From assembly GCF_002088935.1 (NCBI RefSeq), contig NZ_NCSS01000006.1:1334407-1398406 (forward strand): DNA of 64,000 nucleotides. The letters are read 5' to 3'. The notes beneath the pieces were generated by a model. It did no database searches. It worked only from the letters and a program-made list of their open reading frames with translations, and was not told the origin of the DNA. Source of the DNA: Henriciella litoralis. GTDB lineage: Bacteria > Pseudomonadota > Alphaproteobacteria > Caulobacterales > Hyphomonadaceae. Position numbers and translations under genes: made by a program. Positions 1 through 7,414 of the stretch are shown here, one piece after another; position 1 is the first letter of the stretch, and the number at the start of each line of letters is the position of its first letter.

Positions 1-293
1 CCGCTATGTATGCAGATCAGAACAATACTGGCACGGTCACCAGCCAGGCGAGCTTCACCGGCGAATCATGGACGGGCGGCGCTGGCATCATGAGCTCGAC
101 CGCAATCGGCAACGCCGCGACGGCGACCGTCTGCAATTATTGCAGCGATGCTGCAGTTGGCGGACGAATCAATCAGACCAATTCCGGCTCAGTCTATGCG
201 CAAGGTTCAACGAGCACCACTTATGGTGGCTCTGTCTACGGCTCTGCCAGCGCTGTAGGTAACTCAGCCACAATCCAGTCATTCGGCGACTAG
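1..293 (+). CDS. C-terminal part of a secreted Gly/Ser/Ala-rich surface protein (possibly HfaD-like)
   Basis: The reading frame is already open at the window edge (codons in phase from base 3) and stops at TAG 291-293, so only the last ~97 residues are visible. They are rich in Ala, Gly, Ser, Thr and Asn, with two AxGNxAT-type repeats (SSTAIGNAATATV and SASAVGNSATIQS) and a CNYCSDA pair of cysteines. This composition fits an exported repetitive surface or adhesin protein. Holdfast-anchor proteins of stalked alphaproteobacteria (HfaD type) have similar low-complexity tails, but that link is only an impression. A strong terminator follows directly, so this is the last gene of its transcript. 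The upstream sequence is needed to name it. Confidence 0.55.
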   Translation, partial: AMYADQNNTGTVTSQASFTGESWTGGAGIMSSTAIGNAATATVCNYCSDAAVGGRINQTNSGSVYAQGSTSTTYGGSVYGSASAVGNSATIQSFGD

Positions 294-326
294 GGACAGT
301 CCCGACTGAGGATCTGCCGATCCAGA

Positions 327-360
327 TCCCTCTGCTGCCCTTGGGCAGCAGAGGGATTTT
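327..360 (+). terminator. Rho-independent terminator
   Basis: A perfect 14-bp inverted repeat (327-340 with 343-356) is followed by a short T-run (357-360). It lies 34 bases after the stop of the partial surface-protein gene. Confidence 0.85.
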
Positions 361-421
361 GATATTGGACCGGCATTTCGCTCACCGTTCAGTAAGCCCT
401 TCGAATTGAGCGGCTACAGAA

Positions 422-751
422 TCACTCCGATTCAGTGCCTTCTACGACTTCAGTTTCGACAAACTCACAGTCTTTTTCGACAGCGACCTCTCGCGCAGCT
501 TTGGCATAGCTGCGGGCATAAGGAATATTCATCGGATTCATCATCGAGCGCTGCGCACCGGCGATTTCTTTTTCGAGTTCATCGCAGCTCTGACGTGAAA
601 AACGAGCCTTGTTGCCCCCTTTGGCCAACGCGCCGCTAGCCGCAGACCCTGCAATCGCAGAGCCCGCAGCTCCAGCTACCGTCCCGCACCCAGCCAAAGT
701 TGCAAACAGGCCGCATGATGCGGCAGCCACTAAAAGCGGTTTGATGTTCAT
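422..751 (-). CDS. Small lipoprotein of unknown function
   Basis: 109 residues. The N-terminus is a lipoprotein signal: MNIKPLLVAA, a hydrophobic stretch, then LAGC at residues 19-22, with Cys22 as the predicted lipidated residue. A Gly/Ala-rich segment (about 25-45) follows, of the kind seen in glycine-zipper envelope lipoproteins. The remainder is charged and helical, with two cysteines (about 56 and 95). It is probably exported and membrane-anchored. It stands alone, convergent with the preceding gene, with a short leader upstream. I do not recognise a family, so no function is proposed. Confidence 0.7.
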   Translation of the reverse strand: MNIKPLLVAAASCGLFATLAGCGTVAGAAGSAIAGSAASGALAKGGNKARFSRQSCDELEKEIAGAQRSMMNPMNIPYARSYAKAAREVAVEKDCEFVETEVVEGTESE

Positions 752-911
752 GATAAACGTCCCTCAGATAATTGGTTGATACTTCAACCTGCTATCTTCC
801 TGACATCTGGAGCCGTCCATCACCCTCAAGGGTCAGGCACCCTGTTTTCGACGCCATGGCCGCCGGAAAATTAGATTCGCCGAACCTGCAGAACCGTCTA
901 GTTTGACGACA

Positions 912-1295
912 ATGCTGACACGACTTTTTCTCGCACTTATTGCCGTCCTTTATTTCGCCTTCGGCACCTGGTCCCTTTTTGACCCGATCGGGATGACGTC
1001 GAGACTTGATGTCGATGTCAGCGGCCCGAACGGTATTTTTGAAATGCGCGGTGTCTTTGGAGGCGTCAGTCTGGGCGCTGCTTTGCTTGCGGCCGCAGGT
1101 GCAGTGATGCCAGCGCGATATGAACGCCCTGCCCTGTTGTTCCTGGTGGCGTATATGGGTGGCTACACACTGTCCCGCATTGTGTCATTTTTTCTAGGCG
1201 ACGGGCCGACCTTCAGCGGCTGGTTTTTTGCCGGATTCGAAGTTCTGGCATTCATTCTTGCCGTAACTGCGCTGATAACCCGCCGCGAACCCTGA
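912..1295 (+). CDS. DUF4345-type four-helix membrane protein
   Basis: About 127 residues from ATG 912; an in-frame TTG at 903 is possible but no ribosome site favours it. The protein is almost entirely hydrophobic, with four predicted membrane helices (about 3-20, 42-62, 70-90, 100-122). The loop FEMRGVFGG after helix 1 and the short charged C-terminus match the DUF4345 family of small inner-membrane proteins, whose function is unknown. A terminator follows. The gene is isolated between a divergent lipoprotein gene and a convergent TonB receptor. Confidence 0.7.
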   Translation: MLTRLFLALIAVLYFAFGTWSLFDPIGMTSRLDVDVSGPNGIFEMRGVFGGVSLGAALLAAAGAVMPARYERPALLFLVAYMGGYTLSRIVSFFLGDGPTFSGWFFAGFEVLAFILAVTALITRREP

Positions 1296-1301
1296 CAAAA
1301 A

Positions 1302-1333
1302 AAGCCCCATCGCAAGCGACGGGGCTTCTCTTA
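1302..1333. terminator. Bidirectional terminator between convergent genes
   Basis: The stem at 1302-1312 pairs with 1317-1327 (one mismatch, CAAG-type loop). It is flanked by an A-run on the left and a T-rich stretch on the right, so it can serve both the DUF4345 gene and the TonB receptor gene. Confidence 0.75.
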
Positions 1334-1355
1334 TTCTGACATGAGTGGATCGCGG

Positions 1356-3884
1356 CTAGAAGTTGACCTTCAACTCAGCGCCATACATGCGCGGCGTGCC
1401 GGGATAGACAGCGTTCGTACCCGTTTGCTCCGGAACGCCGAAGGCCGCAAAGTTGTAGTATTCGTCGGTCAAATTCTCACCAAAGATCGAGAACTCCCAA
1501 GTGCCATCAGCTGACTGAATGCCCGCACGTGCCCCAACCAGGACGTACGCGTCATTGTCAGTAAGCCCCTGCGACGTCACCGACAGCGCCGTCTCGGAAT
1601 TATAGCGAGCATTCAGGTGCACAAGACCGCGCAGCGAATCGCTAATATCGAACAGATAAGTGCCCGAACCGGTCACGACATGTTCTGGAACATTGACCAG
1701 CTGAACGCCGCCAGGTGCCAACAATTGAAGCGTGCCCGTGCCTGACGGCACGAGGATGTCATTCTTGCGCTCCGCAATCGTGTAGGCATAGCCGCCCTGG
1801 ATCGTCAGACCATCCATTGGAGCCAAAGATGTGTCGAGTTCCAGACCATAGCTCTCAACATCGGAGTTGAACGTCCGGAAGTTGGTTCCGGTGAACAAAT
1901 TCTCCTGAAAGTCGGCGACTTCCTGATAGAAGATTGCGCCGTTCAGCGTGGCATTGAGGTTTGGATAGCTGGTTTTCCAACCAATCTCGTAGGCATCAAC
2001 CGTCTCGGAATCGAAAAGAAGATCCGATGGCTGCGGCCCGTCGCCGCCAAAGATGACGCTGTCAAAGCCGGAGCGGTCAAGATTGTAACCGCCGGATTTG
2101 AAACCACGCGAATAGGACGCATAGGCCATGATGTCTGGCGTGAATGCATAAGCCAGTTTGGCCGTGCCGGTCAGCGTCGTTTCGTCAAAGCTGTCGCTAT
2201 CGGAAACGCTGAACTCGCTATTGATGGCCGGGTTACACACAAGCAGGGCCAGCTGGCCCAGCGCGGCCGCAACGCCTGGCTGTGCAGCAAAGAAGTTACA
2301 AGGCGTTACATTACCGTCGAGATCGTACTCGACTTTCTTCTCTTCATAGTTCGCACGAAGACCAACCGTCGCCGTCAGCTTGTCGGTCAACGAAATCTCA
2401 TTGTGCGTGAAGAGCGCAAACGCGTTGGTCTTCTGCTTGAAGTTATCCGTGTTCTGTCCCTCTCCCGGCTGAAAGCCAGGAATAAAGAAAGGCACGGTGC
2501 CCGGTGTTCCTGGCGCAGCGGGTGCGCCAGTCAGCGGATCAATGTTGCCGAGGAGTGACGGAACGACCGTACCTGTCGGATCAAGGCTACCAAAGACCTG
2601 TCCACCCGCGGCGCCAAACGCCACGAGGTCGGTGTACAGATTCGCCTGCGTACCAACGCGGATCGTGTCGTCATAATTGGTTTCCTGGTTCATGTAGAAT
2701 GCACCAACCAACCAGTCGAGCCGGCCATATGTGTCCTGCAGACGAACTTCCTGCGTGAAGACCTTGTCGCCGATTTCAGTACCATCGCGATAGGCCCGGT
2801 CGATGCCGGAGAAGTCGATGTCCTGATCGCGCAGGGCCTTCCAGTCACGATAAGCTGTGATCGAAACGAGGTTGGCATCGCCAAATACCCGATTGCGATA
2901 CTCTGCCGAGAAACCGAACTCTTCAACATCATCAGAGATATCGCGGTTTGGCGAAATCGCGGCTTTCAGGTCTTTAGGCGGCGTCGGCGAAATACCAACA
3001 AGTCCAGCCATGGCCGCGCCAGCATTTACGGCAGCGCCCAGTGGGCCCGGATTGAAGTTCACGCTGACACAGCAATCTTCGTCGGTTTGCCCATAGTCAC
3101 CAATGACGCGAAGGCTTGCATCGTCTTTTTCGAACAGAAGCTGACCGCGCATCAGGAAGCGGTCGAGATTGTTGAACTCGCGACTGGAATTCACATCATC
3201 GATATAGCCATCGCGCACACGGCGAAGCACATCGACCCGCCCGGCAACATTCTCGGAGATCGGCCCGGTCACCATGAGCTCGGCGTCATACATATTGTAA
3301 TTGCCGACGCCGACCTTGGCATATCCCTCAGGCGCAAATTGCGGTTTTGCTGTATTGATCGAGACCACACCAGCCGACGTATTTCGCCCAAACAGCGTGC
3401 CTTGTGGCCCGCGCAGAACTTCCAGGCTCGCAAGTTCGGGCATTTCCGAGAGCGCAATACCGGTCTTGGTACGGAAAACACCATCGATCACGACGCCGAC
3501 GGCAGGCTCAAAGCCCGGATTGTTCGACCCGGTTCCGACACCGCGGATCGAGATGCTCGTGCCGGACGCGGCCGACTCAGTCTGCGAAATTTGCACAGAT
3601 GGCGCAATCTGCTCGATATCGTTGAGGCGAGCGACGCCTGTGTCTTCGAGCATTGATGCGTCGAAAGCGGTGACCGAAACAGGCACATCCTGAACCGTGA
3701 CGCCAGACCGGCGCGTCGCCTCGACAACTACAGCGTTAAGCCGACGCTGAGTGTCGGCCCCTTCTTCTTCCTGCGCACTGGCCGTCAGACCCGGAAGCGC
3801 CATCAGGGCACTAAATCCGACGCTCGCGCACAACGCCAACTTCATACCGCGCGCACTCGCGTTCTTTCTGGGAGCTAACTTCAT
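1356..3884 (-). CDS. TonB-dependent outer-membrane receptor
   Basis: 842 residues, normal for a TonB-dependent receptor. It has a twin-charged N-terminus and signal peptide ending near residue 37 (GLTASAQ). A plug domain follows at about 60-180, with DVPVSVTAFD, the SIRGVGTG loop and EVLRGPQGTLFGRN. The rest is a 22-strand-type barrel ending in a terminal Phe (AELKVNF), as expected for outer-membrane insertion by Bam. The plug style (VTVQDVPVSV, NDIEQIAPSV) is that of the large receptor group abundant in Caulobacterales and Sphingomonadales, which take up siderophores or plant/algal compounds. The substrate cannot be read from sequence, and no ExbB/TonB or regulator gene is adjacent. The upstream region carries an inverted repeat. 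Confidence 0.92.
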   Translation of the reverse strand: MKLAPRKNASARGMKLALCASVGFSALMALPGLTASAQEEEGADTQRRLNAVVVEATRRSGVTVQDVPVSVTAFDASMLEDTGVARLNDIEQIAPSVQISQTESAASGTSISIRGVGTGSNNPGFEPAVGVVIDGVFRTKTGIALSEMPELASLEVLRGPQGTLFGRNTSAGVVSINTAKPQFAPEGYAKVGVGNYNMYDAELMVTGPISENVAGRVDVLRRVRDGYIDDVNSSREFNNLDRFLMRGQLLFEKDDASLRVIGDYGQTDEDCCVSVNFNPGPLGAAVNAGAAMAGLVGISPTPPKDLKAAISPNRDISDDVEEFGFSAEYRNRVFGDANLVSITAYRDWKALRDQDIDFSGIDRAYRDGTEIGDKVFTQEVRLQDTYGRLDWLVGAFYMNQETNYDDTIRVGTQANLYTDLVAFGAAGGQVFGSLDPTGTVVPSLLGNIDPLTGAPAAPGTPGTVPFFIPGFQPGEGQNTDNFKQKTNAFALFTHNEISLTDKLTATVGLRANYEEKKVEYDLDGNVTPCNFFAAQPGVAAALGQLALLVCNPAINSEFSVSDSDSFDETTLTGTAKLAYAFTPDIMAYASYSRGFKSGGYNLDRSGFDSVIFGGDGPQPSDLLFDSETVDAYEIGWKTSYPNLNATLNGAIFYQEVADFQENLFTGTNFRTFNSDVESYGLELDTSLAPMDGLTIQGGYAYTIAERKNDILVPSGTGTLQLLAPGGVQLVNVPEHVVTGSGTYLFDISDSLRGLVHLNARYNSETALSVTSQGLTDNDAYVLVGARAGIQSADGTWEFSIFGENLTDEYYNFAAFGVPEQTGTNAVYPGTPRMYGAELKVNF

Positions 3885-3963
3885 CTAACGTCTCCGATTC
3901 TGTTGATTTTATTATTATCCCAAGTCCAAATAGGACTCTCCTCAGGACTAGCAAAGCTATGCA

Positions 3964-3990
3964 CAGATGCAAGTAACCAAGCTGCATCTG
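3964..3990. promoter_or_regulatory. Inverted repeat upstream of the TonB receptor (candidate operator)
   Basis: CAGATGCA (3964-3971) is repeated in inverted orientation as TGCATCTG (3983-3990), with centres 19 bp apart. A second overlapping repeat TCTGC-N9-GCAGA lies next to it. The repeat sits ~80 bp 5' of the receptor start in AT-rich DNA, where an operator would be expected. The binding protein is unknown. Confidence 0.4.
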
Positions 3991-4023
3991 CGGCATTGTT
4001 GCAGATTATTCATTAAATAATGA

Positions 4024-4057
4024 AAAAAGCGCCCCGCATGTTTGCGAGACGCTTTTT
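4024..4057 (-). terminator. Rho-independent terminator
   Basis: Arms AAAAAAGCG and CGCTTTTT flank an inner CGCA-TGTT-TGCG stem-loop. On the minus strand a T-run follows. It terminates the exported Cys/Gly-rich protein gene that ends at 4081. Confidence 0.75.
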
Positions 4058-4080
4058 CCTGAACTTATTAAAGGTGACGT

Positions 4081-5040
4081 CTAGTAGACGCCTTGGCCCA
4101 CACCGCCGTCGAACACCATTGGTCCGCCAGCTGATTCGCGCACTTTCTGCACTTCGCGGGTCACCTGTTTCATCACCGTGCGGGTCTGCGGGACACAGCG
4201 TTGCTCGGCAAATTGAGCCTCTATGATCTTGATTCCGGGCCCGTGCCGACGCAGCAGCGACCGTTCATTACAATCGCGCTGAGGAATTTGTGGTTTACAA
4301 GCCAGCTTGCCGCCATTTCCATACACAAGCGCCTCGCCCTTGTCGCAAGCCATTGTCTGGCCGTGATCGAAATTGGCATGACCGTCGACGACTTCACCAA
4401 GCGTGACCTGCATGCGTGTCCCGGCAACACACCGGAAAACTTCACCGCTATAGCCCGTGGAAATGTTCTGACCGCCATCGACCTGTGACGCAGGGTGCGG
4501 CGATCCGGTGTCGTCGAGGCAGACGGCCTGAACCGCGCGCACGGATGTGCGGTACGCAACCTCGTCGACGCAATACTCTTCAGTCGTGGGCACGTTTTCG
4601 GTCACCGTTTCGGTGTAGGTTTCTGCGGCGCCAACAACGTTCAGCTTGCCAATGGAGGACGTTGCGACCGGGGCTGGGCCACCAAAGCCGCCACCGCCGC
4701 CCGCATAGGCGACCACATCGCTTGAAGCGCTCGCGCCAGCGGTCACATTCAGATAGCTTTGAGCGGAGAAATTCAGTGTGCCACCATTGACGTTCACATT
4801 GCTGCCACGGATCGAGATGTTCGGTCCTGCAACGTTCACACCTGGTACAATGACACCGTGGCCCTTACCGCCCTGGCAGCATGGAGATCCCCCCCCATTA
4901 TAGCTTGGCGGCGGTGGCGGAGGCGCCGGTTGGCATGTATTGCAGCCGCCTGATCCACCGGCGAAGGCTACGCCAGACAGTATCAGAATGGTTGCTGCGC
5001 CTGCGCCGGCGAACAATGTGTGTCGTGTTGAAACGCGCAT
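4081..5040 (-). CDS. Exported cysteine- and glycine-rich protein of unknown function
   Basis: 319 residues with an evident signal peptide (hydrophobic segment 10-27 ending in GVAFAG). The mature N-terminus has a CNTC pair, a poly-Pro run and CCQGGKG. Next is a stretch of alternating Val/Asn/Gly (about 67-100, with VPGVNVAGPNISIRG and NVNVNGGTLNF), which looks like short beta-strands or a beta-helix turn. The C-terminal half has eight or so spaced cysteines (YCVDEV, VCLDD, FRCVAGT, MACDKG, LACKPQ, RDCNER, RCVPQ), suggesting disulfide-bonded repeats in the periplasm or on the surface. A GGAGAG site precedes the start. I do not recognise the family. A surface or adhesin-accessory role is possible given the adhesin-like gene at the window start. 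Confidence 0.7.
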   Translation of the reverse strand: MRVSTRHTLFAGAGAATILILSGVAFAGGSGGCNTCQPAPPPPPPSYNGGGSPCCQGGKGHGVIVPGVNVAGPNISIRGSNVNVNGGTLNFSAQSYLNVTAGASASSDVVAYAGGGGGFGGPAPVATSSIGKLNVVGAAETYTETVTENVPTTEEYCVDEVAYRTSVRAVQAVCLDDTGSPHPASQVDGGQNISTGYSGEVFRCVAGTRMQVTLGEVVDGHANFDHGQTMACDKGEALVYGNGGKLACKPQIPQRDCNERSLLRRHGPGIKIIEAQFAEQRCVPQTRTVMKQVTREVQKVRESAGGPMVFDGGVGQGVY

Positions 5041-5238
5041 GAACTCTCTCCGTGGCTCTTCGCGTGTTGAGAAGCACAGACCGTGCCATTTCTCGCTTCA
5101 TCCGCGAAAAAAGTGTCGATCTCGTCAACAGGGTCTCTCAGAAAGGGAATCCAGTTGGCCCGCCATTTGCGATGGACCCGTGCAGAGCCGCCAGGCAGCG
5201 GCAACGTGAAACAGTATAAATAAGAATAGCAGGGCCGC

Positions 5239-5787
5239 ATGCTGGAACGTACACTACATCCCAATAGTCAGACCCTGCTCACCGCCTGGCAGCGCATGAA
5301 TGTTGCCGCGCTGGACACCCCCGCCGGTCCGACAACCCGCGAACATCCCGATTTGATCGCGCGTCTCTTTGTGATTCAGGAAGAGACAGAGAATGACTGG
5401 GTGTTCCGCACAGCCGGTGACCAGATCCAGGAATGTCTTGGTCGTCAGCTCGCCGATTATGATTTTCTGACATTCTGGTCTGGTTTCGACCGGCAGATGC
5501 TTCAACCGCTCCTCAAGACAATCTCTCAGGAAGGGATGCCCGGCGTGGTTCGGGCTCGCGGAGAAGCCCTGACTGGTGAGCGGGTTGATGTTGAGCTGAT
5601 CCTCGCACCACTTGCCCAGACGCCGCACCTTAAAGGCGGGTCTCGCATACTGGGCCTTTATCAAACGCTGGGCGGCGAAAGCTTTCTGCGCGGTCGGCCC
5701 ATCTGGCGTCACCGTCTGACGGCCGTCTTCCCGCCAGACGTACGAACAAGTGAGCCGCGCCTCAAACTGGTCGCCAGCAACGATTAA
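5239..5787 (+). CDS. PAS-domain protein (PAS_5 type)
   Basis: 182 residues, soluble. The layout matches the alphaproteobacterial PAS_5 family: a short N-terminal helix, then a PAS core around 45-145 with VIQEETENDWVFRTAG, a LADYDFLTFW helix and a GLYQTLGG strand. No output domain is attached, so it may act as a stand-alone sensor or adaptor. A relative in Caulobacter-type bacteria carries the same stand-alone architecture. The upstream region has a TATAAAT-like -10. Its stop codon overlaps the stop of the convergent carbonic-anhydrase gene (TTAA, 5784-5787). Confidence 0.75.
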   Translation: MLERTLHPNSQTLLTAWQRMNVAALDTPAGPTTREHPDLIARLFVIQEETENDWVFRTAGDQIQECLGRQLADYDFLTFWSGFDRQMLQPLLKTISQEGMPGVVRARGEALTGERVDVELILAPLAQTPHLKGGSRILGLYQTLGGESFLRGRPIWRHRLTAVFPPDVRTSEPRLKLVASND

Positions 5788-6317
5788 CCGTCAATGCGGA
5801 CCAGGCCCGACTTGAATCGCTTCCAATTGTCGACATAGACCTGCGAAGACGCGGCAATCATTTGCGCAGCGCCCTCATCAAGCTCACGTACAACCTTGCC
5901 GGGCGAACCCATCACAAGCGAATTGTCCGGAATTTCCTTGCCTTCGGGAATGAGCGAGTGCGCCCCGATGATACAGTTACGTCCAATTTTTGCGCGGTTC
6001 AGGATTGTGGAGCCGATGCCAATCAGTGTGCCGTCCGCAATTGTGCAGCCGTGCAGCATGACCATGTGTCCGACGGTTACATTCTTGCCGATGGTTAGCG
6101 GCACGCCATGATCAGTGTGCAGGACACAGCCATCCTGAATGTTTGAGTTCTCGCCAATCTCGATTGGATCATTGTCGCCGCGTACAACAGAATTGAACCA
6201 GATGCTGGCATTTTCGCGCAGAATCACGTTGCCGAGCACTGTCGCGTTCTCCGCAACCCAATAGTTTCCGGTATCCGGCGTGCTCGGTTTGACGCCATCG
6301 AGTTCATAAAGTGCCAA
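5784..6317 (-). CDS. Gamma-class carbonic anhydrase family protein
   Basis: 177 residues, the usual length of the gamma-CA/YrdA family. Left-handed beta-helix hexapeptide repeats run through most of the protein (for example VILRENASIWFNSV, IGENSNIQDGCVLHTD). The metal-binding histidines are visible in VLHTDHGV and in VGHMVMLHGC, matching the three-His site of the family. The family hydrates CO2 or binds other small acyl or carnitine ligands; activity varies among members. AAGGA precedes the ATG. It is divergent from the phoH leader across a 244-bp intergenic region holding a perfect CtrA-type box. Confidence 0.88.
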   Translation of the reverse strand: MALYELDGVKPSTPDTGNYWVAENATVLGNVILRENASIWFNSVVRGDNDPIEIGENSNIQDGCVLHTDHGVPLTIGKNVTVGHMVMLHGCTIADGTLIGIGSTILNRAKIGRNCIIGAHSLIPEGKEIPDNSLVMGSPGKVVRELDEGAAQMIAASSQVYVDNWKRFKSGLVRIDG

Positions 6318-6365
6318 TTTTGCGGTCCTTCCCTGTCATGAATATTTCTTGCGCGTCCTATCTGG

Positions 6366-6381
6366 TTAACAACGCATTAAC
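6366..6381. promoter_or_regulatory. Perfect CtrA-type box (TTAA-N7-TTAAC)
   Basis: TTAA at 6366-6369 and TTAAC at 6377-6381 are separated by seven bases, exactly the CtrA consensus known from Caulobacter. A GATTC (GANTC, CcrM) site lies 26 bp downstream at 6406-6410. The box would sit at the -35 of a plus-strand transcript leading into phoH, and could also influence the divergent carbonic-anhydrase gene. Confidence 0.6.
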
Positions 6382-6397
6382 CTTGCTAGTCTCTAAT

Positions 6398-6540
6398 TGT
6401 GAAGAGATTCGGGAGGCAAGTGCCGATGGTCCATAGACCGTCTCAGCCAATAGCACCACCCGGCCCCGCTAGAGGGCCCGGAGCCTCCGTTTCCCCGTTT
6501 TCCGTCGCCGCCCGGCATGTTTGCCCGGCGGTTTTTTTGT
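6398..6540 (+). ncRNA. Candidate structured leader or small RNA ending in a terminator before phoH
   Basis: Between the CtrA box and phoH the plus strand can fold into a closed multibranch unit. P1 pairs 6410-6417 with 6483-6489 (one bulged G). P2 pairs 6425-6431 with 6436-6442 (CATA loop). P3 pairs 6460-6466 with 6474-6481 (one bulge). A separate strong terminator hairpin with seven Ts follows at 6508-6538. No reading frame of note lies inside. The arrangement suits either a free ~140-nt RNA or an attenuated leader, since phoH starts 22 bases after the T-run. It matches no riboswitch or sRNA class I know. The transcript start is inferred. Confidence 0.4.
6508..6538 (+). terminator. Rho-independent terminator just upstream of phoH
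   Basis: The 10-position stem 6508-6517 / 6522-6531 has one C-C mismatch, a TGTT loop and seven Ts. Its location immediately before the phoH ribosome site implies either the end of a small RNA or transcription attenuation of phoH. Confidence 0.75.
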
Positions 6541-6561
6541 GCCCGAAAAGGAGATCCTCAC

Positions 6562-7362
6562 ATGGGTAAAAGAACCTCTGCCAAGCGTCAGAAAGCCAAT
6601 GCAGATCTGGAGGCCATGGGCTTCTTCGAGGAAATGGGCGGAACATCAAAACAGGAGGCCCGCCTCTACGCGATACAGGGCGGCTGGCACCCCGATGACG
6701 GCCAGAAGATTCGCAATCCAAATACACCGCGCGATCAGCGCTATCAGAAAACCGTAAAACCGCGCTCGGAAAATCAGGCGCGTCTGATGAATGCGCTGGA
6801 GACCAAGTCCCTTGTCTGCGCGCTCGGCCCGGCCGGCACCGGCAAGACCTACCTTGCCATCTGCAAGGCGGTCGAAGCGCTTCAGAAAGGCAAAGTCGCA
6901 AGGATCATCCTGTCACGGCCTGCAGTTGAAGCCGGCGAACAGATCGGCTTTCTCCCCGGCGCCATGGAAGACAAGCTCGCGCCATACCTTCGCCCGCTCT
7001 ATGACGCACTCGCAGACCGGCTATCGCCAGCACAGCTGAAACATATGATGGGCGAGGGCCTGATCGAGATTGCGCCGATCGGCTTCATGCGCGGGCGCAC
7101 GCTCAACAATGCATTCGTCGTCATTGATGAGGCGCAGAACTGTACCTACACACAGCTGAAAATGCTGCTGACCCGGCTTGGCTGGCACTCGACAATGGCG
7201 GTGACGGGCGACCCGAACCAGTCAGACCTCCTACCTCACCTGTCCGGCCTCGCCCAGGCGGCTGAAAAACTTGAAAACCTGTCAGACGCGGAAGTCGTCT
7301 ACCTGAAAGGCCAGGACATCGTCCGCCATCCACTTGTTGCGGAGATGCTGGAAGTTCTCTGA
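6562..7362 (+). CDS. phoH: PhoH family ATPase
   Basis: 266 residues from ATG 6562. AAGGAGAT lies 7-14 bases upstream, which decides this start over an in-frame ATG at 6517 that falls inside the terminator hairpin. The PhoH core is complete: Walker A GPAGTGKT near residue 90, the LSRPAVEAGEQIGFLPG segment, Walker B VVIDEAQN and the VTGDPNQ motif. The protein is the short PhoH type with a basic N-terminus (GKRTSAKRQKAN). PhoH proteins are cytoplasmic ATPases linked to phosphate stress and RNA metabolism; the exact substrate is not settled. No ybeY neighbour is present, so it belongs to the stand-alone branch. Confidence 0.9.
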   Translation: MGKRTSAKRQKANADLEAMGFFEEMGGTSKQEARLYAIQGGWHPDDGQKIRNPNTPRDQRYQKTVKPRSENQARLMNALETKSLVCALGPAGTGKTYLAICKAVEALQKGKVARIILSRPAVEAGEQIGFLPGAMEDKLAPYLRPLYDALADRLSPAQLKHMMGEGLIEIAPIGFMRGRTLNNAFVVIDEAQNCTYTQLKMLLTRLGWHSTMAVTGDPNQSDLLPHLSGLAQAAEKLENLSDAEVVYLKGQDIVRHPLVAEMLEVL

Positions 7363-7414
7363 CGAGCTTAGACTGCCAAAAAATCAGCGGGCGGCCAGAA
7401 ATGGTCGCCCGTTT

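Noticed and set aside
3087..3656. 189-codon plus-strand frame inside the TonB receptor
   Set aside because: Antisense to the conserved plug domain and without recognisable motifs or ribosome site.
6517..6561. Upstream in-frame ATG for phoH (MFARRFF)
   Set aside because: It falls inside the terminator hairpin and lacks a ribosome site, while ATG 6562 has AAGGAGAT at ideal spacing.
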